Source: Halocaridina rubra
Taxonomy: Eukaryota > Arthropoda > Malacostraca > Decapoda > Atyidae
Length of the DNA stretch: 64,000 nt
Assembly: GCA_037179515.1 (NCBI GenBank)
Contig: JAXCGZ010000120.1
Span: 65,001 to 129,000 of the forward strand
Reading direction: 5' to 3'
Positions 12,201 to 27,200 of the stretch are shown one piece after another (position 1 is the first letter of the stretch; every line of letters begins with the position of its first letter). The notes beneath the pieces were generated by a model. That model searched no databases and was not told where the DNA came from. It saw only the letters and a program-made list of their open reading frames with translations. Position numbers and translations under genes: made by a program.

Positions 12201-15200
12201 ACTGAAAATTATCTACTAAAAAAGAGTTATAAACCAAGGGTAACCAATTCCGATAAAGCAAAGATACTGTAACCTTAAAACAATGCAATAGCAATTATGA
12301 ACAATACCTGTGAAGCCTCATCAACAATGCAAAAGTCAAATATCCTTCTAGAGAAGAGAACGTGATTTGTTCCTAGGCAAGTTGTCGCCACAACAAGCTG
12401 TAAGAAAAATTTTGATATACATAAAGCAGCAGTCTCTTGAAATGTTGATATTATACATACATACGTACACACTATTATATATATCAACAATATAACAAAC
12501 ATGGAGTCTATTATGTAGTACAAAGTAATTATACTCCAAAAGGTACTGTTATACCCTAAAAGAACAACTATATATGAGGAACAATGAAAAAACAGCCCAG
12601 CCCTTAAAAGTCTAAACTAAATGCAAGTGCGTCCTACCATAAACTGCAAAACTCCCACGAGTTAATGTAAATGACTCATCAAAACTAAATAGGCCAAGAA
12701 CTTATCCGTTACATACTTTTTACTTATTCTAAAATAGACATACATGCCAATACAATCCAAGAACTTCTGCACGTATATAGTACATACATATACAAAGGCC
12801 GCATTCCCCTTGTAAGTGGGGTGGCCAAGTCAAAGCCAAAAGCTAATATACCTAGATAACTCTTCTTAGCCTATTGAATTATAAATTATACTATTTAGTA
12901 CGACCTACCTTGTCATCATAGAAGTCAGCCAAAGATTTAACATCACGAAACACACTAGTTAACCTTTCGTCTGAATATTCTTTTATATCGGGATGAATAC
13001 GAGATGTTTTGCCGAGACGGAGGAAGTCCACCTCACATGACTGGAATACAAAATAAGCTTACTGCTGTACACTTTATGATAAAAAAGACTTTTGATAATG
13101 CTATAAGTAGAATTTTGCAAATATTAATGATGTACCCAAAATAGAAGCTGATTTGTCTTCGGTTCCTTAAAGGACACTAGAAATATGCAATTTATATCTT
13201 TACTAGAGATATTTCCAACTCTCTCTTTCCCTCATCTATCATCATACACCTAGCATTATCTTACAAGTGAAAACCACCTTAAAATTGAGTAAGTAATATA
13301 GTGACTATGTGAGGAAGAGGAGAATGGAAGTCAGGATATCACATAAAGCCCCCAGTGTTAGGGGACACAGAGGCACCATCATTGTCCTGCATGCGCATGT
13401 ACACACAGGGAGAGAGAGACTAACAGAAGGAGCCATGTAAGAAAAATTATATACTCAAATAGTGAACATCTCTCAATAAACTTCCACATTATATCATCAT
13501 AACATCAACCCCTTGAGGTCGAGGTATATACACATTAAAATGGCCTAGGAGTCCAATCTTGGCTTGCAAAGCTCTTCAGTATTCAGGACAGGAGGTTCCA
13601 TATGGCAGAACGTCTTTGGTTGATGCCATCTTGCTCTCCAATTGCTCTTTTCTTCCAACTCTGCAGGTGTAAGCTTCAAAGTTATTGCTAAATCACAAAT
13701 GATGGTTCACCCAAATTTACTATTTCTGGAATTGGCTTACCAGTTATTGATGTCAATGTCATATTTCTAAACGTAAGGTTTTAGGACATCTTTGTATCAT
13801 TTCCATTGTTGACCACTTTTACGCTTACATTCAAGTTCAGTGGCAGAATTGTTCCAGCAGCCGTTCATCTGTCATCTGAATATGATGACTCCATCTTGGC
13901 TGGTTTCTGAATATGAAGACTTCAAACACTTCTTGCGTATGCTATACTCAGCAGATTGACACTGGTTCTTCTGTGTTCCCAAAAAATACTTAAAATACTT
14001 CAAAGACAATGTTGCTGAGACTTGTCAGGCATCTTCAATGTTGTAAATATATCGTCAAAAGTCTCTGATGCATACTGGAGAACTGGAATTGCCCAAATTA
14101 TGACAAAAAAAGTGGATATTTGTCATTACAGACCAGTATCAACAAATGCAATAATTTGTGAATTATCTGTATTTTTTAGAGGTGGAGGTAATATTAGAGT
14201 AAATCTCCTAATGCAGTGTAACTTCTTTGGCAAAGGTGTTGGAATCTATTTTGCACAAACCATTGTAGCGGAATGGTTAGAGAACGCAATTCAGAAAGTG
14301 ACAAACCCTTGATTGAGTCCACCCTAGGATGTTTGGAAGGGCAGTCACCCATAATTCCCCAGCTACAATCTGTGTCCATCCCCATTTTAGTGAGGATTAA
14401 CGGACATTAAAAAATAGCTGAAGTTTGGGGGCCAAGAGTATGGTGTCCAAATTCCATTTTTTTTCCTTTTGTGTGACACTAGATGGGAAGAGAAAACTGC
14501 CCTCATTGGGCCTGGACAACAAGAATTCATTTAAGAAAATACAGCAGCTTAAGGACAAGGCAGAAATAAGGGAATGAAGGACACAGATGGGGAGTAATGT
14601 AACTTGTCAGATGAGAAGATATGAGAGATGTCTAACAAATACTACTCATGTCTTTCTACCAGCAACTGAGGACAACTCGTTACTAAGTCTTTCTGCCTTA
14701 CCAAATCTTATAAAGAAGGACGCTCTATATCAGTGCCCTCAGTTTACATTTTCATCACAAAGTTTTCACACGCATGAGCAGTCTTGACAATATATTTTTA
14801 ATCTGTCAGCGACATCCAATATTATTAATTTTAATACTATTCAACTTTTCAACTTACGCTAAGCTTGAGTAGGATATTCTTTTCCACAAACTTTAAGCCT
14901 GAGTAGAATATTCATCTATAACACTTACTCTAACCTTGAGTGGAATATTCGTCTTCCCCACAAACTTTACTAATGAGCATATTCATCTTCTCCCACTTAA
15001 TGCAAGCTTGAGTAGAATAGTCATCTTTCCCACATACTTTATAGTAGAAATTCATCTTTCCCACATACTTTATACTAGAAATTCATCTTTCCCACATACT
15101 TTATACTAGAACTTCATCTTTCCCACATACTTGAAGCTTGAGTAGAAGATTCATCATTCCCACATACTTATACTTGAGTAGAATATTCAGCTCTCCCACA

Positions 15201-18200
15201 TATTTCAGCTTGAGTAGAATATTAATCTTTCCCACATACTTGAATCTTGAGTAGAATGTTCATCTCTCCCACTTACTTGGAGCTTGATTAGAATATTCAT
15301 CTTCCCATATACTTTAAGCTTGACTAGAATGTTCATTTCCTCCCCACTAACCTTAAGCTAGAAAAGAATGTTAATATCTCCCACTTACTTTAAGCTTGAG
15401 TAGAATGTTGTCCACAGCAGAATGAGTATAGCTAGTGAGTAAAACGGAGTAGCCAAGAGCCAACATCAACTGTACTAAGGCAACTATAGTTGAAGTTTTT
15501 CCTGAAAGAAAAATACACTCTATTAGGATTTAATTTTGATGCACTGAAGAAAAACTTTCATCAATTCTATGCATATATATATTTTTATTTATACATTACC
15601 TGTTTTATTTTACAAATTCGATAATCTAATGATACCCAAAAAATGTTGAGTTGCAGATACAAAAAAAGTACAATTCCCAAATCATATTACATCAAATTAT
15701 TTTGAGTAAACAGTGTTATATACCATCAGGTACTTTAATCTACACATACCGCTTTATAAAATGTCATAAAAAGTTCCAGAGCTATAATAATATACAACAC
15801 TATTGTTATTATTATTATTATTTATTTATTTTATTTATTTATTATTTTTTTTTTTAAGCTCCTTCCACAACTTAATTCATAATACAGGTCTAATAAAGAA
15901 ATAGCTTACTGACCTAAAACAGATGCACTATGGTACTTCAAAGCTATGGCAAGAACAGAATTTTCAACCCTGATGAGCAAATGAGAACAGCAAATCCCTA
16001 GATATGCTCTTCTATTCACTTAGTTTCTAATCTTTTTTTGTATCAGTATAAATACCCACTACGGAGGTGGAAACAAATAGGTCAGAGCTGGGGTATCATG
16101 GCTAGACCCCCTTCCTAACGCCCCATGGTCAGCTCAATCGCAGGTCTATCACCTCATGAGCTGAGTGCTCTAACCTATTCTCCTGCAGCCCCAAGTCAAT
16201 TGGTTTCTAAATATTATTCATAATTATGGATGACCAAGTCTGGCCTAGGGTTTAAGCCCCTAAAAGTCTGCAACAAATAAAAAAAGCATAGAAAGATTGG
16301 AGATAAATGACACAAAAACACCACTACACAATATATCAGAGTAAACTACATAAGTGCAATAAGTGGAGGATACAGTGGCATCAAAGAGCAAATATTATCT
16401 CAACAGTATTTCCTTACTTTCGGATGGCCATAATTGCTCATTTTTCTGTATTTGGGAGAGGGAAGTGCCTGGTTTATTATGGCTTGTGTGAATGTATGTG
16501 AATATATTGGTGATTTGAATGATAGAGCACGAGAGGAGCTTGTAGATGGTGCAATTGGAAAATGCAGTGTGCTCGGAAGGAATGGGAGCTGAGAAAAAGT
16601 GAGAGATGTCTATTGTGAAAAAGCTAGAAAATTGTTAATACTGCTCTTAAAGAAAAGGGTGCAAAAGTATGCATGAATTATTCTAGAAGGAGAGTGTGGT
16701 TAATACAGCCTTAATGGATTATAAAGGTTGTCCAAGAGGGTGTGTGGAAAAGTATTGGAAGTGAATGTGTTCAGAGAAGAATGTGTTGGAATATCTGACA
16801 TGATCTTGTAGAAGAGCAGATGAAAAGAGGTGGAAAAGGAAACTAGAGGATGGAGAAGAAGGGTTATGAGAGTGCGGTGAATGAAAAAGCTAAAGAATGT
16901 GCTATTTTTAAGAGGCAAGAAAATTGCACTCGTCATGCCCAGGCACCAAGAAAACACTAAGATGAAGAAAACGTAGAAGCTTATCGATAAGGTATCCATA
17001 AGAGTATTATAAAAGGGCAGGATGAAAGAATAGTTGGAGTAATGAAGCGTAAAAATATGGCAGGATTAGGCCCTGAGATGACAATAGATCAGCTTTTTGA
17101 AGGAAGACAGGTCATAAGAGTTAGGAGAGACAAAAGGAGGAAAAGAGTTCCAGGGTCTGGAGGTGGAAAGGGAGAAGCAATCACTGCACCAACCAATCCG
17201 CGAGCTACAAATCTCCATGCATTACTTAAACATGTCTGAGTAATGTCTGGCATGTAAGGAAGGAGAGTGGAGGGATGAGTAACAGAAGAATGGAGGTTCT
17301 GATCAGTGCATGAGTAGTATGCAAGATACGACAGAAAAGATAATAAATGTTAGAATACACAGACTTGCTAGTTTTTTCCTTTTTATTTTTACAAGACTCT
17401 AAAAGTAATACTGCCTATTTTAACTTAAAATAAAGAGGTTTACAATAGTGCTTGTGATATTTAAGTTGTTTGCAGTCCATCCCCAGATCTTATTTCTCTG
17501 TAATTCTAAAAATTATTCTCTTAAGAGTGCAGTAAAAGAAGAACAGCGAGTAGGAAAGGGGACCTTAGAGATTCATATCTGAAACCATGAAAGTTAGACA
17601 AGGTTTCATAAAGACCTAGTTCCAAAGTAATGTAAAACATCATGGACTTCAAGTATTGACTTTTATGCATTACTATTCATCCCCATATGAAACCCAGCCA
17701 CTGAGGGGGCAAGCCAGCCTCAACTTGGTGCCAGTCCCAAGCCTGGGTAAATTGGTAGGGTTGGCAGCAGGAAGGGCATTCGGCCATAAAAATTTTGCCA
17801 AAACCAAAATATGGCCAGTACAGATAACGAGAATGGTCATAATACTAGGGCGTTCCCCATAGGCGACCCGTTGGGGCTTCGCCTGACCCCTCCAGAAAGA
17901 CAGCAAGGGCTACCCAGTCATGGGCGGGCTGGGTTAAAGAGGCAAGCTCGAGGGAGAGCGTCAGATGAGGTGCTTCGGGTGGGCACTCTTAATGTAGGGA
18001 TGATGACCGGGAAGGGGTGAGAATTGGTGGACCTGAGGGAGAGGAGGAGACTTAGAGTGCTGTGTGTGCAGGAGACCAGGTGGAAACGAAATAAGGCGAG
18101 GGAACTGGGTGAGGGTTGCAAATTGTTCTATAGTGCAGCAAATGAGGAAGGGAAGAATAGTGTGGGAATAATACTATCCAAAGACCTGAAGGAAAGCTTA

Positions 18201-21200
18201 CTTGATGTGAATAGAAAGTGACAGAATTATGAGTTTAAAGCTGGGACTGGGAGAAACGGTAATCAATGTGGTATGTGCCTATGCCCCACAAACTGGTTGT
18301 ACAGCAGAGGAGAAGGATGTATTTTGGGAGGAGATGGACCAGGAGCTTAGAACAATTCCTATAAGGGAGAGGGTAATTTTGGGAGAAGATCTAAATGGCC
18401 ACTTGGGAATTGGGAGGGATGGGATTGGTAGAGTTCATGAGGGCTGGGCGAGAGAAATGAGGGGGGAGAGAGAGTGATTGATTTTGCAATGGCATTGGTC
18501 AACACATTCTTTGAGAAAAAGGAAAACAAATTGATTACATACAGTAGTGGTGGGAGGAAGAGCCTAATAGATTTATTGTTGTGTAGGAGAGACCATCTGA
18601 AGGAGATTAGCAACTGTAAAGTAATAAATGGAGAGAGTGTAGCAGTGCAACATAGGATAGTAGTAACTGATTGCAGGCTCAGGAAATGTAGGAAAAGTAA
18701 GAAGCCGAGGATGGGCCCAAAGATAAAGTGGTGGAGATTGAAAGATGCAGAGCTGAGAACTATGTTTAAGGGAAGAGTGTTGGAAGCAATAAGGTTGCAT
18801 GAGGATGTCAAAAGAATGGTGGACAGAGAATAGTAAGGTGATATTGAGGGTTGGTGAGGAGGTACTTGGAAAGTCATCAGGAAGGAAACCCCCAAATGAT
18901 AGAGTCATGGTGGTGGAATGAGGAAGTGCAAGAATGGGTGAAGAACAAGAAAGAAGCTAAGAAAACGGTAGATTTATCAGGCATGGAGCAGGATAAAGAA
19001 GAGTACAAGCAGGCAAAGAAGGAGGCAAGGAGAGCAGTAGCAAAAGCAAAGGCAGAGACATTGAATGAAGTCTATGAAGAGCTAGAAACACCAGAAGGAG
19101 AGAAGAAAATATTGCGAATTGTCAAGGCCCGAGATGCTGCATCCAAGGACTTGACCCAAGTAAGACAAATATAGGATAACCATGGAGTAGTTCTAGCAGA
19201 AGAGGATGAAACAAAAAGCAGATGGGAAAGTTATTTTGAAAGATTACTAAAGGAAGGGAACCCAAGAGCAGTATTTGAAGATGGACTTCCAAATGAAGCA
19301 GTTACAACAACAGTGACTAGAGGAGAGGTAGAGCGGGCAGTAAGGAAAATGAAAAATGGAAAGGCAGCAGGACCTGATAAGATGCCAGTGGAGGTATGGA
19401 AGAGTCTTGGAGAGGAAGGTATAGATATCTTGTGGGACTTAATGCAAAAGATCTTTAGTCAGGAAAAGATGACAGAGGAGTGGAGAGGAAGCCTAATCAT
19501 CCCAATCTATAAAGGGAAGGGAGACATTCAGGAGTGTGGAAACTAAAGAGGTATAAAGTTGTTAAATCATACTATGAAGATATGGGAGAAGATCATAGAG
19601 AAGAGACTCAGAGAGGAAACGACAATTGGGGATGAACAGTTTTGCTTCATGCCTGGAAGAGGGACAGTGGATGCCATATTTGCCTTGAGACAAATGATGG
19701 AAAAGCATCGGGAGAAACAGAAAGGACTGCATATGGTCTTTATTGACCTGGAAAAGGCATATGATCGAGTACCACGTCAAGAGGTGTATTAGAGAAAATG
19801 GATTCCCCGATAAATATGTAAGAATCATCCAAGATATGTATGAGAGGGCAGAGGCAAATGTTAAAAGCAGTGGGGGTTGACGAAGAGTCTCTCAGTAAAT
19901 GTTGGTCTGCATCAAGGGTCTGCTTTGAGTCCATATCTATTTGATCTGGTCTTGGATGTAGTAACCCAGGGTATTAGAGATCAGTCACCACGGTGTATGC
20001 TCTTTGCAGATGACATTGTACTGTGTAGCAACAGACGAGAGGTAGTGGAGGAGAAGCCTGAGGAGTGGAGAAGAGTGATGGAGGATAGAGGACTGAGAAT
20101 CAGCAGGAAGAAGACAGAGTAGTTGAGGTTGAGAGATGATGAGGATGGGGAGGTCAATTTGCAGGGGGAAGTGTTGAAAAGAGTTGAAAAGTTCAACTAT
20201 TTGGGATCAACAGTAGCAGAGGATGGTGACCTAGAGTCAGAAATAACCCACAGAATACAAGCAGGATGGAAGAACTGGAAGAAAGTGTCTGGGGTGCTGT
20301 GTGACAGTAGAATAGGGATTAAGTTGAGGGGTAAATTGCATAAGACAGTTGAGACCTGCGATGATGTATGGAGCAGAGACATGGGCAATAAAGAAGACAC
20401 AAGAGAAAAAACTGGATGTGGCAGAGATGAGGATGTTGAGATGGATGTGTGGGGTGACAAGAAGCGATAAGATCAGAAACGAGGTTATTAGAGGTACCTC
20501 AAAAGTTACATAAATATCAAATAAGATACAAGAAAGTAGACTAAGATGGTATGGTCATGTCGTTAGGAGGGATGAACAGTATGTTGGGAGGAAGGTGATG
20601 GAAATGGATATACAGGGTAGGAGAGGGAGGGGGGGACCAAAGCGTAGGTGGATGGATTGCATCAATGACGACCTGAGGTCTAAAGGTTTGTTGGGTGATG
20701 AGGTATGGGACAGGAACATATAGAGAGCACTGGCCAGAAACATCGACCCCACATAAAAGTGAGAAAAGATGTAGCCAAAGTAGAAGAAGATTCATCCCCA
20801 TGTGAAAGGGTATATACAAATAGATTGGAGCGAGGGAATTAAGGTGAGATTCAATTGCTAACACCACAAATTGGGCTTGATTGTGGGTCTGTCACCTCCC
20901 AAGTCAAGTGTTCTAACCACTGTACAACTGCAGTCACCAAGTATTAGATCACCTATAATGAACACAATTTATAGCATACCTGTGCCAGGAAATCCCTTAA
21001 GTAAACTATAATCATTGGCCATAAGTGTACGCAGAACTGCTCGCTGCTGGGACTTGTTTAATTGTCGCAGTATGGATTTTCCCTTTGCAATGATGTCTGC
21101 TGGTAGCCCCTTCTTAAAAGATGGCTGTATTCTAAAAGCAATACAATAAGAGGCAAATATTATAGGTAAACATCCAATGCAAAGTTACCATTTCAGAAAT

Positions 21201-24200
21201 TTCCATTTATGAAATTAGTACTAATAGAAAAAAAAAAGCAATATTTTTCAATTTATACAAAAACACAAGTCAAACTAATATGCTACATTTTAGCCAAAAG
21301 GTTTTATGACACATATGTTTTATAATATATAGAATATATATTACAAATTATATTTATCCAATATCATACTTCATACAACTTGATAAAACCTCAGATTACC
21401 TATCTACAATGAGTGCTCTTAATTTGGCAACTCTAGGATCATCAATTAAAAGTCTTGCCAAGTTCGTGAAATTAAAACTCATGGTGTTCTGGTACTCACA
21501 ACGATCAATGGTGAAGACTTTTTCTTGCCAATGAGGATATGACTGCAAATTTCTATAAAATAGAGGTCATGACATATAGTTCAAAGCTTTCGAAATGCTA
21601 TTAGGAAGCATACACCCCAGTGAGTACAAGAAAAAATTTTAATATAACATGTAAATGCATAAGCAGTTTTAAGACAAAGTGTATGAAACAAGTAGTAAGT
21701 GTGTAAGAAATGCAATTAGTGCAAGCCCTTAACACAGCTTGTAAGAGAAAGTCTTTCTTGTTGAGGGGGAATAAAAAACTACCTTCTTAATACTGACAAA
21801 ATTAATGTCATTGGAAATGGGGTGTAGTATCACCTGAAATTCTTATCTCAAAGTTTGGAGATCAAACAAGTACTCAAACCAAGCTAATAAAAATAAATTA
21901 ATACATAAATAAATAAAACGATTTCAAATCAATAAATCCATTCATATAGAAAAGTTTCATTGAAAGCAATTAAAAGTGATATACAAGAAAAAATAATTAC
22001 AATAACTGCCTATACAGAGGTCAAAATGGATTATGAAAGGTAACAAACAAAAACTGCTATCATGCAGCACTATGCACTCCAGCTGCCACTCCTAAAAAAG
22101 CGGCTTAAAATATCTTCGGTAAACAAAAATATTACTATTTAATAATTTACCCTTACCTGTCTGTTATCACACGCACGCCTTCATAATGAAATTCAGAAAG
22201 AACTCCATAGGTAACTGCAATTTCTCTCTGTGAGGAGATGACGATATTTTCACCGGCCTAAAGAAAATATATAAATATGATTTTTATTGCGGTGACTGCT
22301 ATACAAATGTGCTATTTAAAAAATTATAATGGGGGACCGTAGTGCAGCAGTTCGAGCACCCAATTCAGGAGGTGACCACGGGGGTTAGGGAGGACATAAA
22401 ACCTTAATTCTTCAGCTCTAACCTGTCTGAATATCCAATTCATATTTTATCAAGGATAACAACACTGTATACACTAAAATGCATTATAATGATTTTTTGT
22501 GTTGATGGCTTTAATAACCTATTTGTTAGATATCACAGTACTGACACACAGCACTGCAGTTCATTCTTTCTTGGTAATCTTGTACAGAAAAGTAACTCAA
22601 GAGTGCTCTAGGTTGTTCATATTTTACAAGACAAGTTACCCAACCCAATGTAACCTAAGTTAATCTAACAATTTTTTTTATCTAACTTTACATAGTGTTC
22701 TTGAAGTTAGTTATATTTACAAGATCTTTTCTTGGTACTGTGATCTAAGTATCATATATTTTATATATTTATATTGAACTAAATGAACATTAGATTTTCT
22801 ACCTGTAGTCCGACAGATTCTATGCTCCCAGGATATTGGTGATGAAAGGAGCGAACGAATTTATGAACAAACTGACCGGGTCCTATCTCTATCACTTTTT
22901 CTGTAGGATCAATAACTAGTGATGAAATGCAGTCTCCTGATGATTCCCTGCAAAAGTAATAAAACATAAATAACTGACCTTAAGTTATGCAGAAGTCTAA
23001 AGTCAAGTATTTATACCCCAATCTTGACTTTAGTATATAAATCTTAATATTTAAAGTATTTTCACTACAGTAAAAATGAAATCAACCTAGTTTCACTCAA
23101 GAGAAGCACTGTATATTTTTGAGAACCAATACCAATACCATACACTATACTAGTAAGAAAAATCATGCTTCAGTAGGTAAATAAAGTGGATATAGGGGCG
23201 TTAATCCTTCCTGACTTAAATTCACCTTTTTTTTCCTCTAACATAAACCATCTCTCTTTAAGAACAAACTGTTAATTTCAATGGGATATTGCATACAATA
23301 AAATCAATTACCAATGTAAAAATACTTTTGGGAATATTGGAGTTAGAAGTCCTTGGTAATGAAAAATCTCAGGGGAACACATGAATAAAAACACGGTACT
23401 GGGAGTCCCTGTTTTACCTTGGAGGCCAATAAATAATTAATAAATTATTAATTAAATTTTTTTATCTACCTAGCTAGTGCGTTAAATTCAAACCTCGCTG
23501 AACAGTTTGCGAGTGCATCGGACGAATACTCAGCTAGCAGCACAGCTGTATTTGTATGTCAAGGTAATGGCTTTATGTATGTATGTATTTGGTTATATTG
23601 AAGGATAACAATGAATTTATTTATAAATATACCAAACACTTAGCTGTAAATACGACTTTATACAAAATAGATTGTAGAGTATTGAGAAAGAATACAGCAG
23701 TAGAAGAGGAAAAAGAACCACAGTTTCTCTCGCCCACCATATTGTTCCTAATGTTCATCTGCACTCTCATTGGTTTTGCTCGTCATTAATATTACTATGC
23801 CTCCCAAGCGTACTGGTAATAGTTCTGATGAGAGTGCTACAAAGAAAAGCAAAGCCATGACCCTAAAAGTGAAAGATGAAATAGCAAAACTCTCGGGAAA
23901 GGGAAAAACTACTACGAACATTGGCTGCGCACTCAGATTAGCCTGTACGACTGTGGCGACCATCATTAAAATTACAGATCACATCTGTGAACATGTGAAA
24001 TGTTCTACTGCCATGACATTCACTGTGAGTACTAAGCAGCGTAGTTACCTTATAATCGAGATGGAGAGATTGCTAGGGCATTGGCTTGATGACCAGCATC
24101 GCCGGCGTATCCCAGTGAATATCATGTTGATACAAGAAATTGCTAAAATATTGTTTGATGCCTTGAAATGAGAAAGGGGAGAAGAGAGTGAAAGTGAAGA

Positions 24201-27200
24201 GTTTGTGGTCAGTAGGGGTTGATTTAATCTTTTTAAGAGTTGTGCTAATTTGCATAACCTAAAAGTGCAAGGTGAAAAAGTGATGATGAGAAAGCAGCAA
24301 GAGAGTTTCCCAATGTTAATAAAAATAATTAGGGAGGGGGGTAATCGTGCCAAATAAGTACTGAACGTGAATGAGTCTGGCTTGTTTTGGAAGCGTATGC
24401 CTAGTCATACGTACATCGCCAAGGAGGAGAAGACAGCACCAGGTCATAAAGTCAGCAAGGAGAGACCAGCTTTGCTTTTGGGGGCTAGTGATGCTGGAAA
24501 CTGTAACTTGAAGCCCTTGTTGGTTTACTTGGCAGAAAATGCAAGGGCACCCAATAAGGAGCTCAAGTTGGAGGTGGAGGTTGATGATGTAAAGGAGCTG
24601 CTGGAATCTCATAAAGAGGAGTTCTATGCTGAGGACCTCATTCAACTGCAGAAGCAGATAGTTGAAAAGAATTGAGAAATACCAACCCCAGAGCCCAAAA
24701 GATTTACAACCAGGGAATTGGAAGAAACGACTGACCTGGTAGAGGAAGTGTTGGCAAAGACCAAGGCTCAGGACCCCAACACTGCCAGGTACATTAAGGT
24801 TGCCAGAGTGATCACTGATGCCCTGCGATGTTACAAGGAAATCTGGGAGAAGAAGAGGGCATTCTTCCACTCGCCTCGGCAAATTCTATGTGAAGGCAGA
24901 GCCCCCACTAACAGATCCTGTACCCTCTACCTCAAGTGCCTCTCTAGACTCACCTGCCCCAGTATCTCCAGCATCTGCTGCATGTTCTCTTGCCTCTACA
25001 ATATCATCTGCCCCAGTCTCTCAAGGTTCCTCTTCCATATAAGACTGTCTTTCCCTCCCTTGCAACACCCCTTCCAGCGTGCAAGCCGACCACATAAGTA
25101 AAAATAAGCAATATTGTACTGTATACTGTACTGTAGTGTAGTGTATTTTTACTACTTTTGTTTTAGATTACAGAGGTAAATGTAAACAACAGTTAAGTTT
25201 AGTTTTACTATTTTTATGTCTTATATTAGTTTTCTATGTTGTAGGGTATTTATTTTCAACATCAGTGGGGAACCAGGTTTGACTTGAAACGTTTACTGAC
25301 TTGCAACGATATCCGGGTCAAGGAACCGAACCTTGATGTAAAATGGGGACCCCTGTATCCAGCAAGGCGATAGGAGCCCACCTTGTGTAAGAAACTTCTA
25401 TTAGATAGGTAGTCAATACTGTATCTGATTAACTCTTATCTTTCAATATATAGATAATATTTCTAACAAGAATGGCTCTAAACTAAATACAAGATAACTC
25501 ATCTCGACTAACGGATTATGATTACAGCCATGTTAAACACGATGAACCACAAAGGCTTCCATGTTCAATAATATATTAAAGAAAATTAGTAATTAGTAAG
25601 CTAATGACCTTTCTGCAGCGTCTTTGCACCATAATGCACGAATAAGGCCGTCTTTCTTGTTCACAGCCATCTCCAAGTGAAGAAATAAGCACCACTGACG
25701 GAAATACTCCAGATGACTCTGGAAAAAATTTTAAAAAAATTTATATATGTGCAAAAGCATTCTAAAGTCTAAAATTGGAGAAGAGTCAGTATGATTTCCT
25801 GTTGTGGCATATCAAGAGAGAGCTATGTATTAATAATACTATCCAGGCAGAGAAAGAAAATGGTCTAATCTCATAAAACACAAAATTACTCCACCTGAAT
25901 ACCTACCTGAGCAAGATGATTTGTTGTCTGAGGTATGAGTTTGAACATGGCATGTGAAGAACTGGGCTCAAATTCCTCAATGGATTTTTGGTAAACTGTA
26001 CACGTCAACAGATGTCCACATCTATTGCAAGCTCTTTCAAAATCTATAGCTTCTGGCAAGGAAGGAGGCTTCCCTAGCTGAAATATTGCTAAAAATTAGG
26101 GCAAGAGCTAAACGTAGAAGTAAAATGGGATAAAAGAAAAGATCATCTTATAATTATTATCATTTTTTCAAGTCTCTTCCCTCATATTCCAAAAATTAGG
26201 CAGACTCAATCCCTGTAAGGTTTCTCTATATAAGAAAAAATATCATGGATGGTTCGGAATACAGGTCAACTTATAGTTGCTGTTACAGTTTCCTAAGTTG
26301 CCTTTGGATCAAAATACTGAAAAAATAGGAAACATCCTGAAACTGTAACTAAAATGAATTACTGCATAATCATATGATTAAAATACACGTGACTTAACGT
26401 GAGGTAACATTGAAAAGCCTATATGGAAAATATCTCAATACCTCTTGTAAAACAAACCAGCATTACATAAAAAAACTGGGGAAAATATTGAAAATAGATG
26501 TATACACCCTTAAATTACAGAGAAATCTCCTATTTCCACAAACAAATATTTTAATTCTACAGCCATCTTTCTCTTTTTAATATATTCTTATCAGTTTAAA
26601 CACAGGAGTAAACCAAAATCCTTTCACGAAGCTAATTGACATTATCAAGTTACACACAATAATATATATTCTACAATACAAAATGCATAAAAATTCTCTC
26701 CTTCATATAAAATTATCAATGGTGGTTACGTCATCAATGAAAACTTCAAGCCAGTTTAAATAACATTCACTGGTATCATCTCAAATAATAGTCAAAACAC
26801 TATGGCATTAAAGAACAAAAGAAACTAATCTGAATTATCACAAAATAATCCAGAAAAAGGTTTGAAAATTCAAGAGAATTTTAGAATATTCTTTAATGGT
26901 GCACATTTTCTACTCAAAATATATCAAACTTCTCTAACAGTCGTTTATCATAATAACATACCTTACTTTCTTCAATAGTGACTGCTTTTGCTGTAAGATA
27001 ATGGACCATTTCATTCCTGAGCTGAATAAGACCACGTTTTTCCTTTTCACCTGCTGGTACTTCCTCCATTGCACCATCTCTAATTTGGATACAGAAGTGG
27101 AATATATTAAATGGCATCATATTTCTATATTTAGGGGATAAATGTATGATAAAGCAGGAATTGCCCATTGTTTGGTATATTGCTCTGTAAATAAGTTTAA

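Noticed and set aside
18359..18908. 178- and 111-residue minus-strand frames
   Set aside because: Antisense shadows of the RTE endonuclease region.
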